Assembly (NCBI RefSeq): GCF_000372465.1
Contig: NZ_AQUZ01000020.1
Span: forward strand, 81,418-145,417
Origin: Kribbella catacumbae DSM 19601
Lineage (GTDB): Bacteria; Actinomycetota; Actinomycetes; Propionibacteriales; Kribbellaceae
DNA length: 64,000 nt
Reading direction: 5' to 3'
Shown: one piece after another, positions 43,707-51,908 of the stretch
Layout of the letters: each line of letters starts with the position of its first letter
Position numbering within the stretch: position 1 is the stretch's first letter
The notes under the pieces: generated by a model
Seen by the model: the letters and a program-made list of their open reading frames with translations, nothing else
Databases searched by the model: none
Told to the model about the DNA's origin: nothing
Translations under genes and position numbers: made by a program

Positions 43707-44540
43707 GTGACGGGGACTTCTGCTACTGAGCTGCCTGCGCGTCCGGCCGAGCGGGGCCGGGTGACCGCGCTGGATCAGGCGCGATCGCTGCTCGCCCGGG
43801 CCAAGGAGCAGAAGGCTGCCCGGCTCCGGGAGGCGTCGGACGAACTGGTGGCGCAGACCGTGCTGGCGCCGCGGACGACCGAGACGCGAGTCCAGCAGGC
43901 GCTGGACACTGCCACTGTCGACCGGGCGCTGCCTACTCTGCCAGCCGTCTCCGACCTTTTGTCCGGCGCCGTACTACGGGGTGGCTCGGTGTACTCCGTG
44001 CGCGGGTCCACGGCGCTGGTGATGGCGATGATGGCCGGGCCGTCCGCCGAGGGTGCCTGGTGTGGAGTGGTCGGGATGCCTTCGTTCGGCGCGGAGGCGG
44101 CGCGCGGGCTCGGCGTGGATCTCGAGCGGCTGGTGCTCGTGCCCGATCCGGAGCGGGACTGGCTGAGCGTCGTCGCGGCGCTGGTCGATGCCCTGACGGT
44201 CGTGGTGGTCCGGCCGCCGGGGGAGGTGACGCCGGGGGAGGCGTCCCGGTTGTCGGCGCGGCTGCGGACGCGCGGGGCGATGCTGATCGCGGTCGGCTCC
44301 TGGCCGGGCAGCGAGGCTCGCCTGGAGGTGCAAACCAGCACCTGGACCGGCCTCGGCGAAGGCGAGGGCTACCTGACCGGCCGCCAGGCGACCGTCGCAG
44401 TAACCGGCCGAGGCGCCGCCGTCCGCCCCCAACAACACCAACTCTGGCTACCAGCCACCGACGGCACCATCCGCCCAGTAGACCCAACCGACGCAACCCA
44501 CCCCCTCGAACCCCCCACCCAGTGGGAAGCAGTCAGCTAA
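43707..44540 (+). CDS. imuA': ImuA' (SOS mutasome accessory protein)
   Basis: A 277-residue RecA-like protein of the actinobacterial ImuA' type that helps ImuB and DnaE2 perform error-prone lesion bypass. LSGAVLRGGSVYSVRGSTALVMAMMA replaces the classical P-loop region, and GVVGMPSFGAEAARGLGVDLERLVLVPDPERDWLSVVAALVDAL is the conserved core. Any start at 43689 lies inside the LexA box; GTG 43707 fits a leaderless transcript from the promoter at 43671-43700. The stop overlaps the next ATG (TAATG). Confidence 0.85.
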   Translation: MTGTSATELPARPAERGRVTALDQARSLLARAKEQKAARLREASDELVAQTVLAPRTTETRVQQALDTATVDRALPTLPAVSDLLSGAVLRGGSVYSVRGSTALVMAMMAGPSAEGAWCGVVGMPSFGAEAARGLGVDLERLVLVPDPERDWLSVVAALVDALTVVVVRPPGEVTPGEASRLSARLRTRGAMLIAVGSWPGSEARLEVQTSTWTGLGEGEGYLTGRQATVAVTGRGAAVRPQQHQLWLPATDGTIRPVDPTDATHPLEPPTQWEAVS

Positions 44541-46333
44541 TGCCCCCACCCCACACGGAGCCCGCACACCCCGCGACCTCACCCATCGCGGAACTCGCGC
44601 ACCCCGCGACCTCACCCATCGCGGAACTCGCGCACCCCGCAACCTCACCCGTCGCGCCCGTCGCGGAACTCGCATGCCCCGCGACCCCACCCACCTCACC
44701 CCGCGTGGAGCCCGCACGCCCTGCAACTTCACCCGCTTCGCCTCGTTCCGGGCTGACTCGCACGATGGTGGTGTGGATTCCGGATTGGCCGGTGACGGCT
44801 GCGGCGACGGCCGCCGGGCATCCACCGGACGCGGCGGTCGCAGTACTAGCGAAGGGGCGGGTGCTGGCGAGCTCAGCGGCTGCTCGGGCCGAGGGAGTAC
44901 GGCGTGGCTTGCGGGCGCGGGATGCGCAGTCGCGATGCCCGGAGTTGGTCGTACTGAAATACGACCCAGTGATCGATGCCCGTGCTTTCGACCCGGTGAT
45001 CAGCTGCCTGGAGGCACTCACGCCGGGCATCCAGGTGATCCGGCCGGGGATGTGTGCGTTGAAGGCGCGCGGACCAAGCCGGTTCTACGGGAGCGAGTCC
45101 GCCGCCGCGGAGAAGTTGCTCGACCGACTCGAGACGTTCGACGTACCGGGTGGCCGGGTCGGTGTTGCCGACGGGCCTTTCGCCGCTGAGCAGGCGGCTC
45201 GGAAGAGTTCGGAGCGGACGCGTGTGCTGGTGATCCCGACGGGTGGGTCGGCGGAGTTCCTCGCGTCGCTCACGGTCGACACGCTCGAGCAACCCACGCT
45301 CACCGATCTGCTCCGGCGTCTCGGGCTGCGATCGCTCGGCGCCTTCGCGCGGTTGCCCGCGACCGAAGTACTGACTCGCTTCGGCCCGGACGGCGCGTTT
45401 GCGCACCGGCTGGCTCGCGGCGACGACGACCGCCCGGTTGTCGCCCGGAAGGCGCCACCCGAGCTGACCCGCAAGCTCGACTTCGAGCCGCCCGTGGATC
45501 GCGTTGACCAGGTGGCGTTCGCAGTACGGGCGGTCGCCGACGAGCTCATCGAGCAGCTGACCAAGGTCGGCCTGGTCTGCACCACCTTGCGGGTCGAAGT
45601 CGGTACCGAGTCGGGCCGGGTGCATGAGCGGGAGTGGTTGCATCCACGCTGGTTCAGCCCCGCCGACCTCGTCGACCGAGTCCGCTGGCAACTACAGGGC
45701 AGCGGTACGGCGACCAGCGAGCTGACGTCACCCGTGGTGCGGATCCGGCTGATCCCGGATCAGGTCGACCCGGTCGGTGCTCACGTCGACGGTCTCTGGG
45801 GAGGCGGGCCTGACGAACGGATCCACCGAGCGCTGTCCCGGGTGCAGAGCATGCTCGGTCACGGCGGGGTCGCCTCCGTGGTGGTCGGTGGCGGCAGAGG
45901 GTTCCTGGAGCGGCAGACGTTGGTCCCTTGGGGCGACCGCCCGGTGCCGGCCAACCCACCAGACCTCCCATGGCCAGGCGCGATCGCCGGTACGGGGAGC
46001 CGCTGGCCGACGCCGGCACCCAGCACGGTCTACCCGACACCGAAGCCGGCGATGGTGCTCTCGGCGGACGGCCGACAGGTCTCAGTGAGCGCCCGCGGCG
46101 TACTGTCCGGCGCCCCAGCCGCCTTCCGCTTCGAACCCTCACCACAAGTTGCCGATAGCAACAAACTCCATCCGGTCATCGCCTGGGCCGGTCCCTGGCC
46201 GGTAGACGAACGCTGGTGGGACACCGACACCGAAAATCGCCTGGCCCGCTTCCAGCTGGTAGGCGCCGACGGCCGAGCCTGGCTCTTCGCGGTCCGCAAC
46301 AACCAATGGTGGACAGAAGCCAGCTATGACTAA
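44540..46333 (+). CDS. imuB: ImuB, Y-family polymerase-like mutasome protein
   Basis: A 597-residue protein of the ImuB family, a catalytically inactive Y-family polymerase relative that bridges ImuA', DnaE2 and the beta clamp. The core begins at MVVWIPDWPVTAAATAAGH (residue 76, ATG 44765). It contains LKYDPVIDARAFDPVISCLEALTPGIQVIRPGM, the expected loss of polymerase catalytic acids, and the characteristic end RLARFQLVGADGRAWLFAV...WWTEASYD. From the coupled ATG 44540 there is a 75-residue Ala/Pro/Thr repeat extension not usual in the family. Either start could be used. No dnaE2 follows. Confidence 0.9.
   Translation: MPPPHTEPAHPATSPIAELAHPATSPIAELAHPATSPVAPVAELACPATPPTSPRVEPARPATSPASPRSGLTRTMVVWIPDWPVTAAATAAGHPPDAAVAVLAKGRVLASSAAARAEGVRRGLRARDAQSRCPELVVLKYDPVIDARAFDPVISCLEALTPGIQVIRPGMCALKARGPSRFYGSESAAAEKLLDRLETFDVPGGRVGVADGPFAAEQAARKSSERTRVLVIPTGGSAEFLASLTVDTLEQPTLTDLLRRLGLRSLGAFARLPATEVLTRFGPDGAFAHRLARGDDDRPVVARKAPPELTRKLDFEPPVDRVDQVAFAVRAVADELIEQLTKVGLVCTTLRVEVGTESGRVHEREWLHPRWFSPADLVDRVRWQLQGSGTATSELTSPVVRIRLIPDQVDPVGAHVDGLWGGGPDERIHRALSRVQSMLGHGGVASVVVGGGRGFLERQTLVPWGDRPVPANPPDLPWPGAIAGTGSRWPTPAPSTVYPTPKPAMVLSADGRQVSVSARGVLSGAPAAFRFEPSPQVADSNKLHPVIAWAGPWPVDERWWDTDTENRLARFQLVGADGRAWLFAVRNNQWWTEASYD
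44564..44671 (+). repeat. 33-bp coding minisatellite at the imuB 5' end
   Basis: Units start at 44564, 44597 and 44630. The first two are 33 bp and nearly identical; the third is longer by 9 bp, and a partial fourth follows. They encode AHPATSPIAEL-type repeats. The unit lengths keep the reading frame. Confidence 0.9.
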
Positions 46334-46748
46334 TCCCTCCCCACAACACACCCTCCAGGCCAGCCCTTCCGCCACCCGTACTGCGCCCAGCGTCGCGGCT
46401 TTCCCAGGCCGCCTCACCTACTGCGGGTTCGCCCAACGCCGCCGCATGCCTGGTACTCGCTGTCCGCTGTGCGTGCGCCTTCGCCAGTACGCCGTCGCCA
46501 AACACCCGCATTGTGTGCGGCGGTGCCGGCTATCTGTTGAGCGGCACCTGTCGTGTGCCCGGCGCCATCTGCTCGCTGCTCATCGTCAGCGGCACCGGCT
46601 TCCGGCCCGACGTCACCTGCTGTTCGCCCGACGCCACCTACTGGCCGCTTGCCACCCACACCACGCACGGGCTCAACCCGCCGACGCACGAGCACCAAGC
46701 GCCTCCTGCCCCCAGTGCAGAACACGGGCCGGCGCCACAAGCTGGGTT
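46334..46748. other. Intergenic region with imperfect repeats
   Basis: No convincing gene. Part of it (about 46510-46680) is built from imperfect repeats in which a CGGCACCTG/CGCCACCTAC-like word recurs roughly every 25-50 bp. An open frame begins at 46326 overlapping the imuB stop but yields only Arg/His/Leu-rich repeats and continues antisense through the TetR gene, so I do not call it. dnaE2, often next to imuB, is absent here. Confidence 0.5.
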
Positions 46749-47327
46749 CTAGCGAGTGCGCAAGCCGGCGATAACCAGGGCGACCATCCGGCGAGCGTCG
46801 TACTGAGGGTTGTCCGCGCCGATGCAGAGGTTGCCGACGCCTCGCATCAGTTCGACGGCCTCCGTGTCGGTGCGGATCTCGTCTGCCGCCGCGGCGGCGT
46901 CGAGCAGTTGGCCGCAGACGGGGACGAGCCGATCGAGGAAGTAGGCGTGCAACGTCTGGAACGCGGCCTGGTCGGACTGCAATGCCTCGGCGAGTCCGTG
47001 CTTGGTGACCAGGAAGTCGACGAAGAGGTTGATCCAGCTCGCCAGAGCTGCGTGGGGGCTGCCGGAGTTCTCCAGCAACACCGGACCGGCCTCGGCGCAT
47101 GCCTCGACCTGGTGCCGGTAGACGGCGACGATGAGGTCGGCTCGGGTCGGGAAGTGGCGATAGATGGTGCCGACGCCCACCCCGGCCCTGGCCGCGATGT
47201 CGCGCACGGGCACGTCGACGCCGGATTCGACGAAGGCCACCGCGGCCGCGTCCAGCAGCGTCTCCTCGTTGCGCCGCGCATCGGCCCGTTTCCGCGGGGC
47301 CACCGACCCTGATCCGCTCTCGGCCAC
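46749..47327 (-). CDS. TetR-family regulator
   Basis: A 192-residue repressor. The helix-turn-helix is GVDVPVRDIAARAGVGVGTIYRHFPTRADLIVAVY, and the C-terminal domain (LFVDFLVTKHGLAEALQSD) is typical of the actinobacterial SACE_7040/SbtR-like group. It is divergent from an aldo/keto reductase gene, with two matching palindromes in between that it probably binds. GTG start at 47327. Confidence 0.9.
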   Translation of the reverse strand: MAESGSGSVAPRKRADARRNEETLLDAAAVAFVESGVDVPVRDIAARAGVGVGTIYRHFPTRADLIVAVYRHQVEACAEAGPVLLENSGSPHAALASWINLFVDFLVTKHGLAEALQSDQAAFQTLHAYFLDRLVPVCGQLLDAAAAADEIRTDTEAVELMRGVGNLCIGADNPQYDARRMVALVIAGLRTR

Positions 47328-47350
47328 TGAGGCGTCCCTCCACTTGGCAA

Positions 47351-47394
47351 ACGGAACAATGTTCCGTATGTTGATTAGCGGAACGAGGTTCCGC
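47351..47394. promoter_or_regulatory. Twin TetR operators
   Basis: Two palindromes of the form GGAAC-N3-GTTCC are spaced 27 bp apart. The first has arms ACGGAAC (47351-47357) and GTTCCGT (47361-47367); the second has GCGGAAC (47378-47384) and GTTCCGC (47388-47394). They fill the divergent promoter region of tetR and the aldo/keto reductase. Confidence 0.88.
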
Positions 47395-47459
47395 TTCTTC
47401 CTTCATGATGCCAGACCCGGCGAGCCCGGGCCAAGCCACCATCCTTCAGGAGCACACTC

Positions 47460-48479
47460 ATGCACTACCGCACTTTGGGCCGTACCGGCGTACAGGTCAG
47501 CACTCTCGTCCTCGGCGCGATGAACTTCGGCCAGATCGGGCGCACCACCCAGGACGAGGCCACGGCCATCGTCGACGCCGCCCTCGAGGCTGGGATCAAC
47601 TTCATCGACACCGCCGACATGTACAGCCAGGGCGAGTCCGAGGAGATGGTCGGCAAGGCCATCGTCGGCCGCCGCGACGATCTCGTCCTGGCCACGAAGG
47701 CCACCTTGCCGATGGGTGACGAGCGCAACCACCGGGGCAGTTCGCGCCGCTGGCTGGTCACCGAGCTCGACAACAGCCTGCGCCGCCTCGGTGTCGACCA
47801 CGTCGATCTCTATCAGATCCACCGCTGGGATCCGACGACCAGCGACGAGGAGACGTTGTCGGCTCTGACCGATCTGCAGCGCGCGGGCAAGATCCGGTAC
47901 TTCGGTAGCTCGACCTTCCCGGCGTACCGCATCGTGCAGGCCGAGTGGGCCGCCCGGGAGAACCACCTGAGCCGCTACGTCACCGAACAGCCCGGCTACT
48001 CGATCCTGCAGCGCGGCGTCGAGACCCACGTGCTGCCCGTGACCGAGCAGTACGGGCTGGGCGTGCTGGCGTGGAGCCCGTTGGCCTCCGGCTGGTTGTC
48101 GGGCGCGATCCGCGCGGGCCAGGAGATCACCACCAGCCGCGCCGGGATCTTGCCTGGGTACTTCGATCTCAGCATCGCCTCCAACCGCGCCAAGCTCGAC
48201 GCGGTGGAGCGGCTGGCGAAGGTCGCTGACGAGGCCGGTCTGACGCTGATCCAGCTCGCACTCGGTTTCGTGACCGCCCACCCGGCAGTGACCAGCGCCA
48301 TCATCGGTCCTCGCACGCTGGAGCACCTGCACTCACAGCTCGCCGCCGCGGACACCGTGCTGTCCGGCGACATCCTCGACGCCATCGACGAGATCGTCCC
48401 ACCCGGCACCGACCTCGCCCCGGCCGAGAAGTCCGACGCCCCGCCCGCCCTGCTCGATGCATCCCTGCGCCGTCGCTGA
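47460..48479 (+). CDS. Aldo/keto reductase
   Basis: A 339-residue AKR TIM-barrel NADPH-dependent oxidoreductase of the YghZ/Kvbeta-like group. The active-site Asp/Tyr are in NFIDTADMYSQGESEEMVGKAI, Lys in LATKATLPM, and the His-type motif is in VDLYQIHRWDP. The C-terminal NADPH-binding part is TSAIIGPRTLEHL. It has a ribosome-binding site AGGAG and is controlled by the adjacent TetR operators. The substrate is not evident. Confidence 0.92.
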   Translation: MHYRTLGRTGVQVSTLVLGAMNFGQIGRTTQDEATAIVDAALEAGINFIDTADMYSQGESEEMVGKAIVGRRDDLVLATKATLPMGDERNHRGSSRRWLVTELDNSLRRLGVDHVDLYQIHRWDPTTSDEETLSALTDLQRAGKIRYFGSSTFPAYRIVQAEWAARENHLSRYVTEQPGYSILQRGVETHVLPVTEQYGLGVLAWSPLASGWLSGAIRAGQEITTSRAGILPGYFDLSIASNRAKLDAVERLAKVADEAGLTLIQLALGFVTAHPAVTSAIIGPRTLEHLHSQLAAADTVLSGDILDAIDEIVPPGTDLAPAEKSDAPPALLDASLRRR

Positions 48480-48506
48480 TCGCCGTACCTGAGAAGGGCT
48501 CACGAC

Positions 48507-49376
48507 ATGTCACCAGCAACCCGACCCAGTTTCGGGATCCTGACCGCCCCACAACAGATCGCATACGACGACGTACTGCGGGTCTGGCGTGAGGCGGACG
48601 CGATCCCGGAGATCGACCATGCCTGGCTGTTCGACCACCTGATGCCGATCGGCGGCGACCCGGGTGGACCGATCCTCGAAGCGTGGACGCTGCTCTCGGC
48701 GCTCGCCGCGCAGACCCAGCGCCTGCGCCTCGGCGTACTCGTGACGAGCAATCGTTTCCGGCCGCCCGCGGTGCTGGCCAAGATCGCCGCAACCGTCGAC
48801 GTCGTCTCCGGCGGACGGCTCGACTTCGGGATCGGTGCAGGCTCACGGCCCAGCAATCCGCTGGCCAGGCGTGAGTACGACGCGCACGGTCTGCCGTACC
48901 ACGACGCCAACCAGGCCGTGGGCAGTCTCGCCGAAGCGTGCACGATCATCCGGCGACTGTGGACGGAGACCGAGCCGTTCGACTTCCACGGCACCTATCA
49001 CGATCTCACCGGAGCCTTCGGCAACCCGAAGCCCGTCCAGAGCCCCCACCCGCCGATCATGATCGGCGGACGCTCGGCAGCGACGTTGCGTGTGGTCGCC
49101 GAGCATGCCGACCTCTGGAACCACACGGGCGAAGACCTGGACGACGCCGTCAGCCGCAGCGCACTACTGGACCGGTACTGCGCCGAGATCGGCCGGGACC
49201 CGGCGTCGATCACTCGCTCGATCCATCTGCCGGTCTCTTACGAAGACCCCGCCGTCACTCGCGACGCGATCGCCAAAGCAACCGGCGCCGGCTTCCAGCA
49301 CGTCGTCCTCAGCCTGCCGGCGCCCTACCCGGCAGGTGTCGCCCAGTGGGTCGCTGACGAACTCATTGCCACGTAG
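48507..49376 (+). CDS. LLM-class F420-dependent oxidoreductase
   Basis: A 289-residue luciferase-like TIM-barrel enzyme, probably using F420. FGILTAPQQIAYDDVLRVWREAD, TLLSALAAQTQRLRLGVLVTSNRFRPPAVLAKIAATVDVVSGGRLDFGIGAG and HPPIMIGGRSAATLRVVAEHAD are family hallmarks. It follows the aldo/keto reductase by 27 bp in the same direction and is likely part of the same TetR-controlled operon. Confidence 0.9.
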   Translation: MSPATRPSFGILTAPQQIAYDDVLRVWREADAIPEIDHAWLFDHLMPIGGDPGGPILEAWTLLSALAAQTQRLRLGVLVTSNRFRPPAVLAKIAATVDVVSGGRLDFGIGAGSRPSNPLARREYDAHGLPYHDANQAVGSLAEACTIIRRLWTETEPFDFHGTYHDLTGAFGNPKPVQSPHPPIMIGGRSAATLRVVAEHADLWNHTGEDLDDAVSRSALLDRYCAEIGRDPASITRSIHLPVSYEDPAVTRDAIAKATGAGFQHVVLSLPAPYPAGVAQWVADELIAT

Positions 49377-49450
49377 CTGTCGATCTCGCCGGCTGCTGTT
49401 CGTATAGAGGGAGTAGTGGCCGATGAAGCTCGACGAAGCGAGGTGGCGTG

Positions 49451-50296
49451 ATGTCTGAACCGAAAGTCCTGCTGGCTGGGCTGGGAATCCCCGAGTCGCC
49501 CAGATGGCATGACGGTCGGTTGTGGTTCTGCAACTGGATCGACCGGCAGATCGTGGCTGTCGACCTGGACGGTACTACGGAGGTCGTGCCCGCCCCGGTC
49601 GAGCCGCTGATGGGGTGGTCGATCGACTGGCTGCCCGACGGTCGACTGCTGACGACCGGCGACAAGCTGCGCCGCCAGGAGCCTGACGGGTCGGTGGTCA
49701 TCCACGCCGACCAGGGTGGGAACGAGATCGTCGTGGATGGGCGAGGCAACACCTACTTCAACGGCGCGGACTTCGACTTCGCCGGTGGTGAGGCGCCCAA
49801 ACCCGGCTACATCAAGCTCGTCACGCCGGACGGCAGGCTCCGTCAGGTCGCGGACGACATCCAGTTCCCCAACGGGATGGTCATCACCCCCGACGATCGA
49901 ACGCTGATCATCTCCGAGTCGTTCGCCGGTCGGCTCACTGCGTTCGACCTCGAGCCGGACGGTGGACTGTCCAACCGGCGGGTCTTCGCCGAAGGCCTCG
50001 GCCCTGACGGCATCTGCCTCGATGCCGAAGGTGCTGTCTGGGTGTCGGCCGGCGACTCGTCGATCGTGCGCGTCGTCGAGGGTGGCGAGGTCCTGCAACG
50101 AGTCGAACTCGCCGAGAATCAGGCTCCGTTCGCTCTCGCGCTCGGCGGCCCGGACCGGCGGACCCTGTTCATCCTGACCGCCGAGTGGCGACCGTCCGAC
50201 AGCATCACCGACAACCTCGACCGGCTGATCAATGGGCCTCGCACGGGAGCGGTCCTTTCCCTTCCGGTATCGGTCCCCGGCGCCGGCCGGCCGTGA
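49451..50296 (+). CDS. SMP-30/gluconolactonase family protein
   Basis: A 281-residue beta-propeller lactonase (gluconolactonase/regucalcin type). The metal ligands are expected in GLGIPESPRWHDGRLWFCNW (Glu), FPNGMVITPDDRTLIISES (Asn) and FAEGLGPDGICLDAEGAVWVSAGD (Asp). No signal peptide. ATG 49451 is used; GTG 49448 directly before it is possible. It lies 74 bp after the LLM gene. It is the last core-like gene before the recombinase block. Confidence 0.88.
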   Translation: MSEPKVLLAGLGIPESPRWHDGRLWFCNWIDRQIVAVDLDGTTEVVPAPVEPLMGWSIDWLPDGRLLTTGDKLRRQEPDGSVVIHADQGGNEIVVDGRGNTYFNGADFDFAGGEAPKPGYIKLVTPDGRLRQVADDIQFPNGMVITPDDRTLIISESFAGRLTAFDLEPDGGLSNRRVFAEGLGPDGICLDAEGAVWVSAGDSSIVRVVEGGEVLQRVELAENQAPFALALGGPDRRTLFILTAEWRPSDSITDNLDRLINGPRTGAVLSLPVSVPGAGRP

Positions 50297-50317
50297 GGTC
50301 CCGCTGATTTGACTCTT

Positions 50318-50333
50318 TCGAACAGATGTTCGA
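50318..50333. promoter_or_regulatory. LexA (SOS) box before the recombinase operon
   Basis: TCGAACAGATGTTCGA fits TCGAAC-N4-GTTCGA exactly. A -35-like TTGACT (50309-50314) and GAACAT (50332-50337) with 17-bp spacing frame it in the + direction, the same architecture as the imuA' promoter at 43671-43700. It therefore appears to drive the recombinase operon. Confidence 0.85.
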
Positions 50334-50368
50334 ACATCGAGTATGACGTCAGGCACCGGAGCTTTCTG

Positions 50369-50401
50369 ATGGGGTACAACTTGGGCATAACCGGTCATTG
50401 A
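50369..50401 (+). CDS. Possible 10-codon leader peptide
   Basis: ATG GGG TAC AAC ... CAT TGA encodes MGYNLGITGH. It has GGAG (50358-50361) seven bases upstream, whereas the recombinase ATG at 50409 has no ribosome-binding site. The leader stop is 7 bp before that ATG, so reinitiation could couple the two. Its end overlaps a perfect dyad. Confidence 0.4.
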   Translation: MGYNLGITGH

Positions 50402-50405
50402 CCGG
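50391..50405. promoter_or_regulatory. Perfect dyad at the start of the recombinase operon
   Basis: CCGGTCA and TGACCGG flank a single central T (50391-50405), just before the recombinase start codon. It could be an autoregulatory site, an RNA hairpin hiding the start, or a recombination core; the sequence alone does not decide. Confidence 0.55.
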
Positions 50406-50408
50406 ATC

Positions 50409-51908
50409 ATGTCCGGCCTGATGATGCAGCCAAGTTGGCAGGTCAAGGTCACGCCTGCGGAGATCGTTTCGCCGGCCGGAGTGGTGCCTGAGTGGGCGGT
50501 CGGTTGGGAGCGTTGGTTGCGTACTGCCGGGGTTGCCCCTGGTGCGCCGTTTCTGTTGTCGCCGATGTTCGAGTACGACACGCGTTTGAACGGGTTCTTC
50601 CAGAGCGGCCGGGTGCGTTCGTTGGCGCCGCGGACACAGCTGGGCTATGCCCGGGATCTCGCGGCGTTCCTGACTTTCCTGTGGTCCGCCCGTGGTGCGA
50701 CGAGGTGGATCGATGCCACGGAGCCTGATCACATCGCGTACCTGTTTTGGCGTCGGCACGATCCGGCTGGCCCCTGTGTGGCGGGAGCAACGTGGAATCG
50801 CGAGCTTGCGGCGGTGAATCAGTTCTACCGGTGGGCGTTGTGGGCTGGTCATCTGCAGACGCATCCCATCCCGCAGCAGTCGGTTCGTTCTGGGGTACGC
50901 CGGGCGGGGTGGGCGACTGCTGCGTCGCTGGATGAGCAGCGGCCTGCCACGTTCGCGCGCAACGTCGGCTCGGGTCGGGTGCGTTGGCTGCCGGCAGCGT
51001 CGTACCGGCGCTGGCGCGATGTCGGCGTTCGGGGGTTCACGGCCGAGGGCGAGCTGGACTCACGATTTCGTGGCCGGTGGGCGGCACGGAACGCCGCGTT
51101 TTGTGACCTGATGGTGCGTACTGGGCTCCGCCTCGGCGAGCAGGCCGCCTTGGTGTTGTCGGAGTTGCCGTTGCTGTCGGGCGGCCGAGGAGGCTATCAG
51201 CGGTTCTGGCTTCCGGAGGCGATCGCGAAAGGGGGCTCCGCGCGTACGGTCTACGTGCCTGATGCGGTGGTCACGGATCTCCTCGCTTACGTCGAGTGTG
51301 ATCGCGCGGATGTCGTCGTCCAGGCGCGCGCCGTGGGTCGTTACGCCCGTGTGCGTAGGCCTTTGGTGCTGGATGAGCGCGGTACGACAGCGACTCAGAC
51401 CTTGGTGTCCGGGTCGGCGCGGCAGGTGAAGGTCGCCCACTTGAGCGCTGAACAGCGGGAGCGGCTGTTCGTCGAAACCGACGGCGGGTTAGAGCCGGCG
51501 GCGCTGTGGTTGGGCGAATACGGGATGCCGCTGTCCCCGGCCAGGTGGAAAGCGATGTTCACCGAGGCGAATGCACGCTGCAGCCGGGCGGGGATCGACT
51601 TGGCTGCGCATGCTCATCTGCTGCGCCACTCGTTCGCGGTCATCACGTTGGAGCAGCTGCAGCGTGGCCACCTGGCGGCACTCGCGGAGCTGTCGGAACA
51701 GCAGCGGGGCCATTACGTCAGGGTGTTCGGAGATCCCTTGGATTGGGTGCGGCGGCGGCTTGGTCACCGCTCGGTGGTGACAACGCAGATCTATCTGGAC
51801 ACCCTGGCCGAGTTGGAGATGCAGACGAGGATGGCGCTGGTGCCCGACGAATGGCCTGATCCAAGAAACAGTGCGATCGATGAGCAGCACAATGAGGTAG
51901 TGCTGTGA
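50409..51908 (+). CDS. Tyrosine recombinase A of the trio
   Basis: A 499-residue site-specific recombinase with complete catalytic features: Arg I in VRTGLRLGEQAALVL, the HxxR box in HAHLLRHSFAV, His in LGHRSVVTTQIY and Tyr in QIYLDTL. A core-binding (SAM-like) domain is present in the first 150 residues (LAPRTQLGYARDLAAFLTFLW). It is the only member with an obvious full active site. Methionines at 50421 and 50424 are alternative starts. Confidence 0.88.
   Translation: MSGLMMQPSWQVKVTPAEIVSPAGVVPEWAVGWERWLRTAGVAPGAPFLLSPMFEYDTRLNGFFQSGRVRSLAPRTQLGYARDLAAFLTFLWSARGATRWIDATEPDHIAYLFWRRHDPAGPCVAGATWNRELAAVNQFYRWALWAGHLQTHPIPQQSVRSGVRRAGWATAASLDEQRPATFARNVGSGRVRWLPAASYRRWRDVGVRGFTAEGELDSRFRGRWAARNAAFCDLMVRTGLRLGEQAALVLSELPLLSGGRGGYQRFWLPEAIAKGGSARTVYVPDAVVTDLLAYVECDRADVVVQARAVGRYARVRRPLVLDERGTTATQTLVSGSARQVKVAHLSAEQRERLFVETDGGLEPAALWLGEYGMPLSPARWKAMFTEANARCSRAGIDLAAHAHLLRHSFAVITLEQLQRGHLAALAELSEQQRGHYVRVFGDPLDWVRRRLGHRSVVTTQIYLDTLAELEMQTRMALVPDEWPDPRNSAIDEQHNEVVL

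Noticed and set aside
44564..44671. CRISPR-like array in imuB
   Set aside because: Contiguous 33-bp in-frame repeats with no unique spacers and no cas genes.
46326..47312. Open frame starting in the imuB stop codon and crossing the TetR gene antisense
   Set aside because: The first 130 codons are Arg/His/Leu repeats and the rest is antisense to a clear TetR protein; dnaE2 was looked for and not found here.
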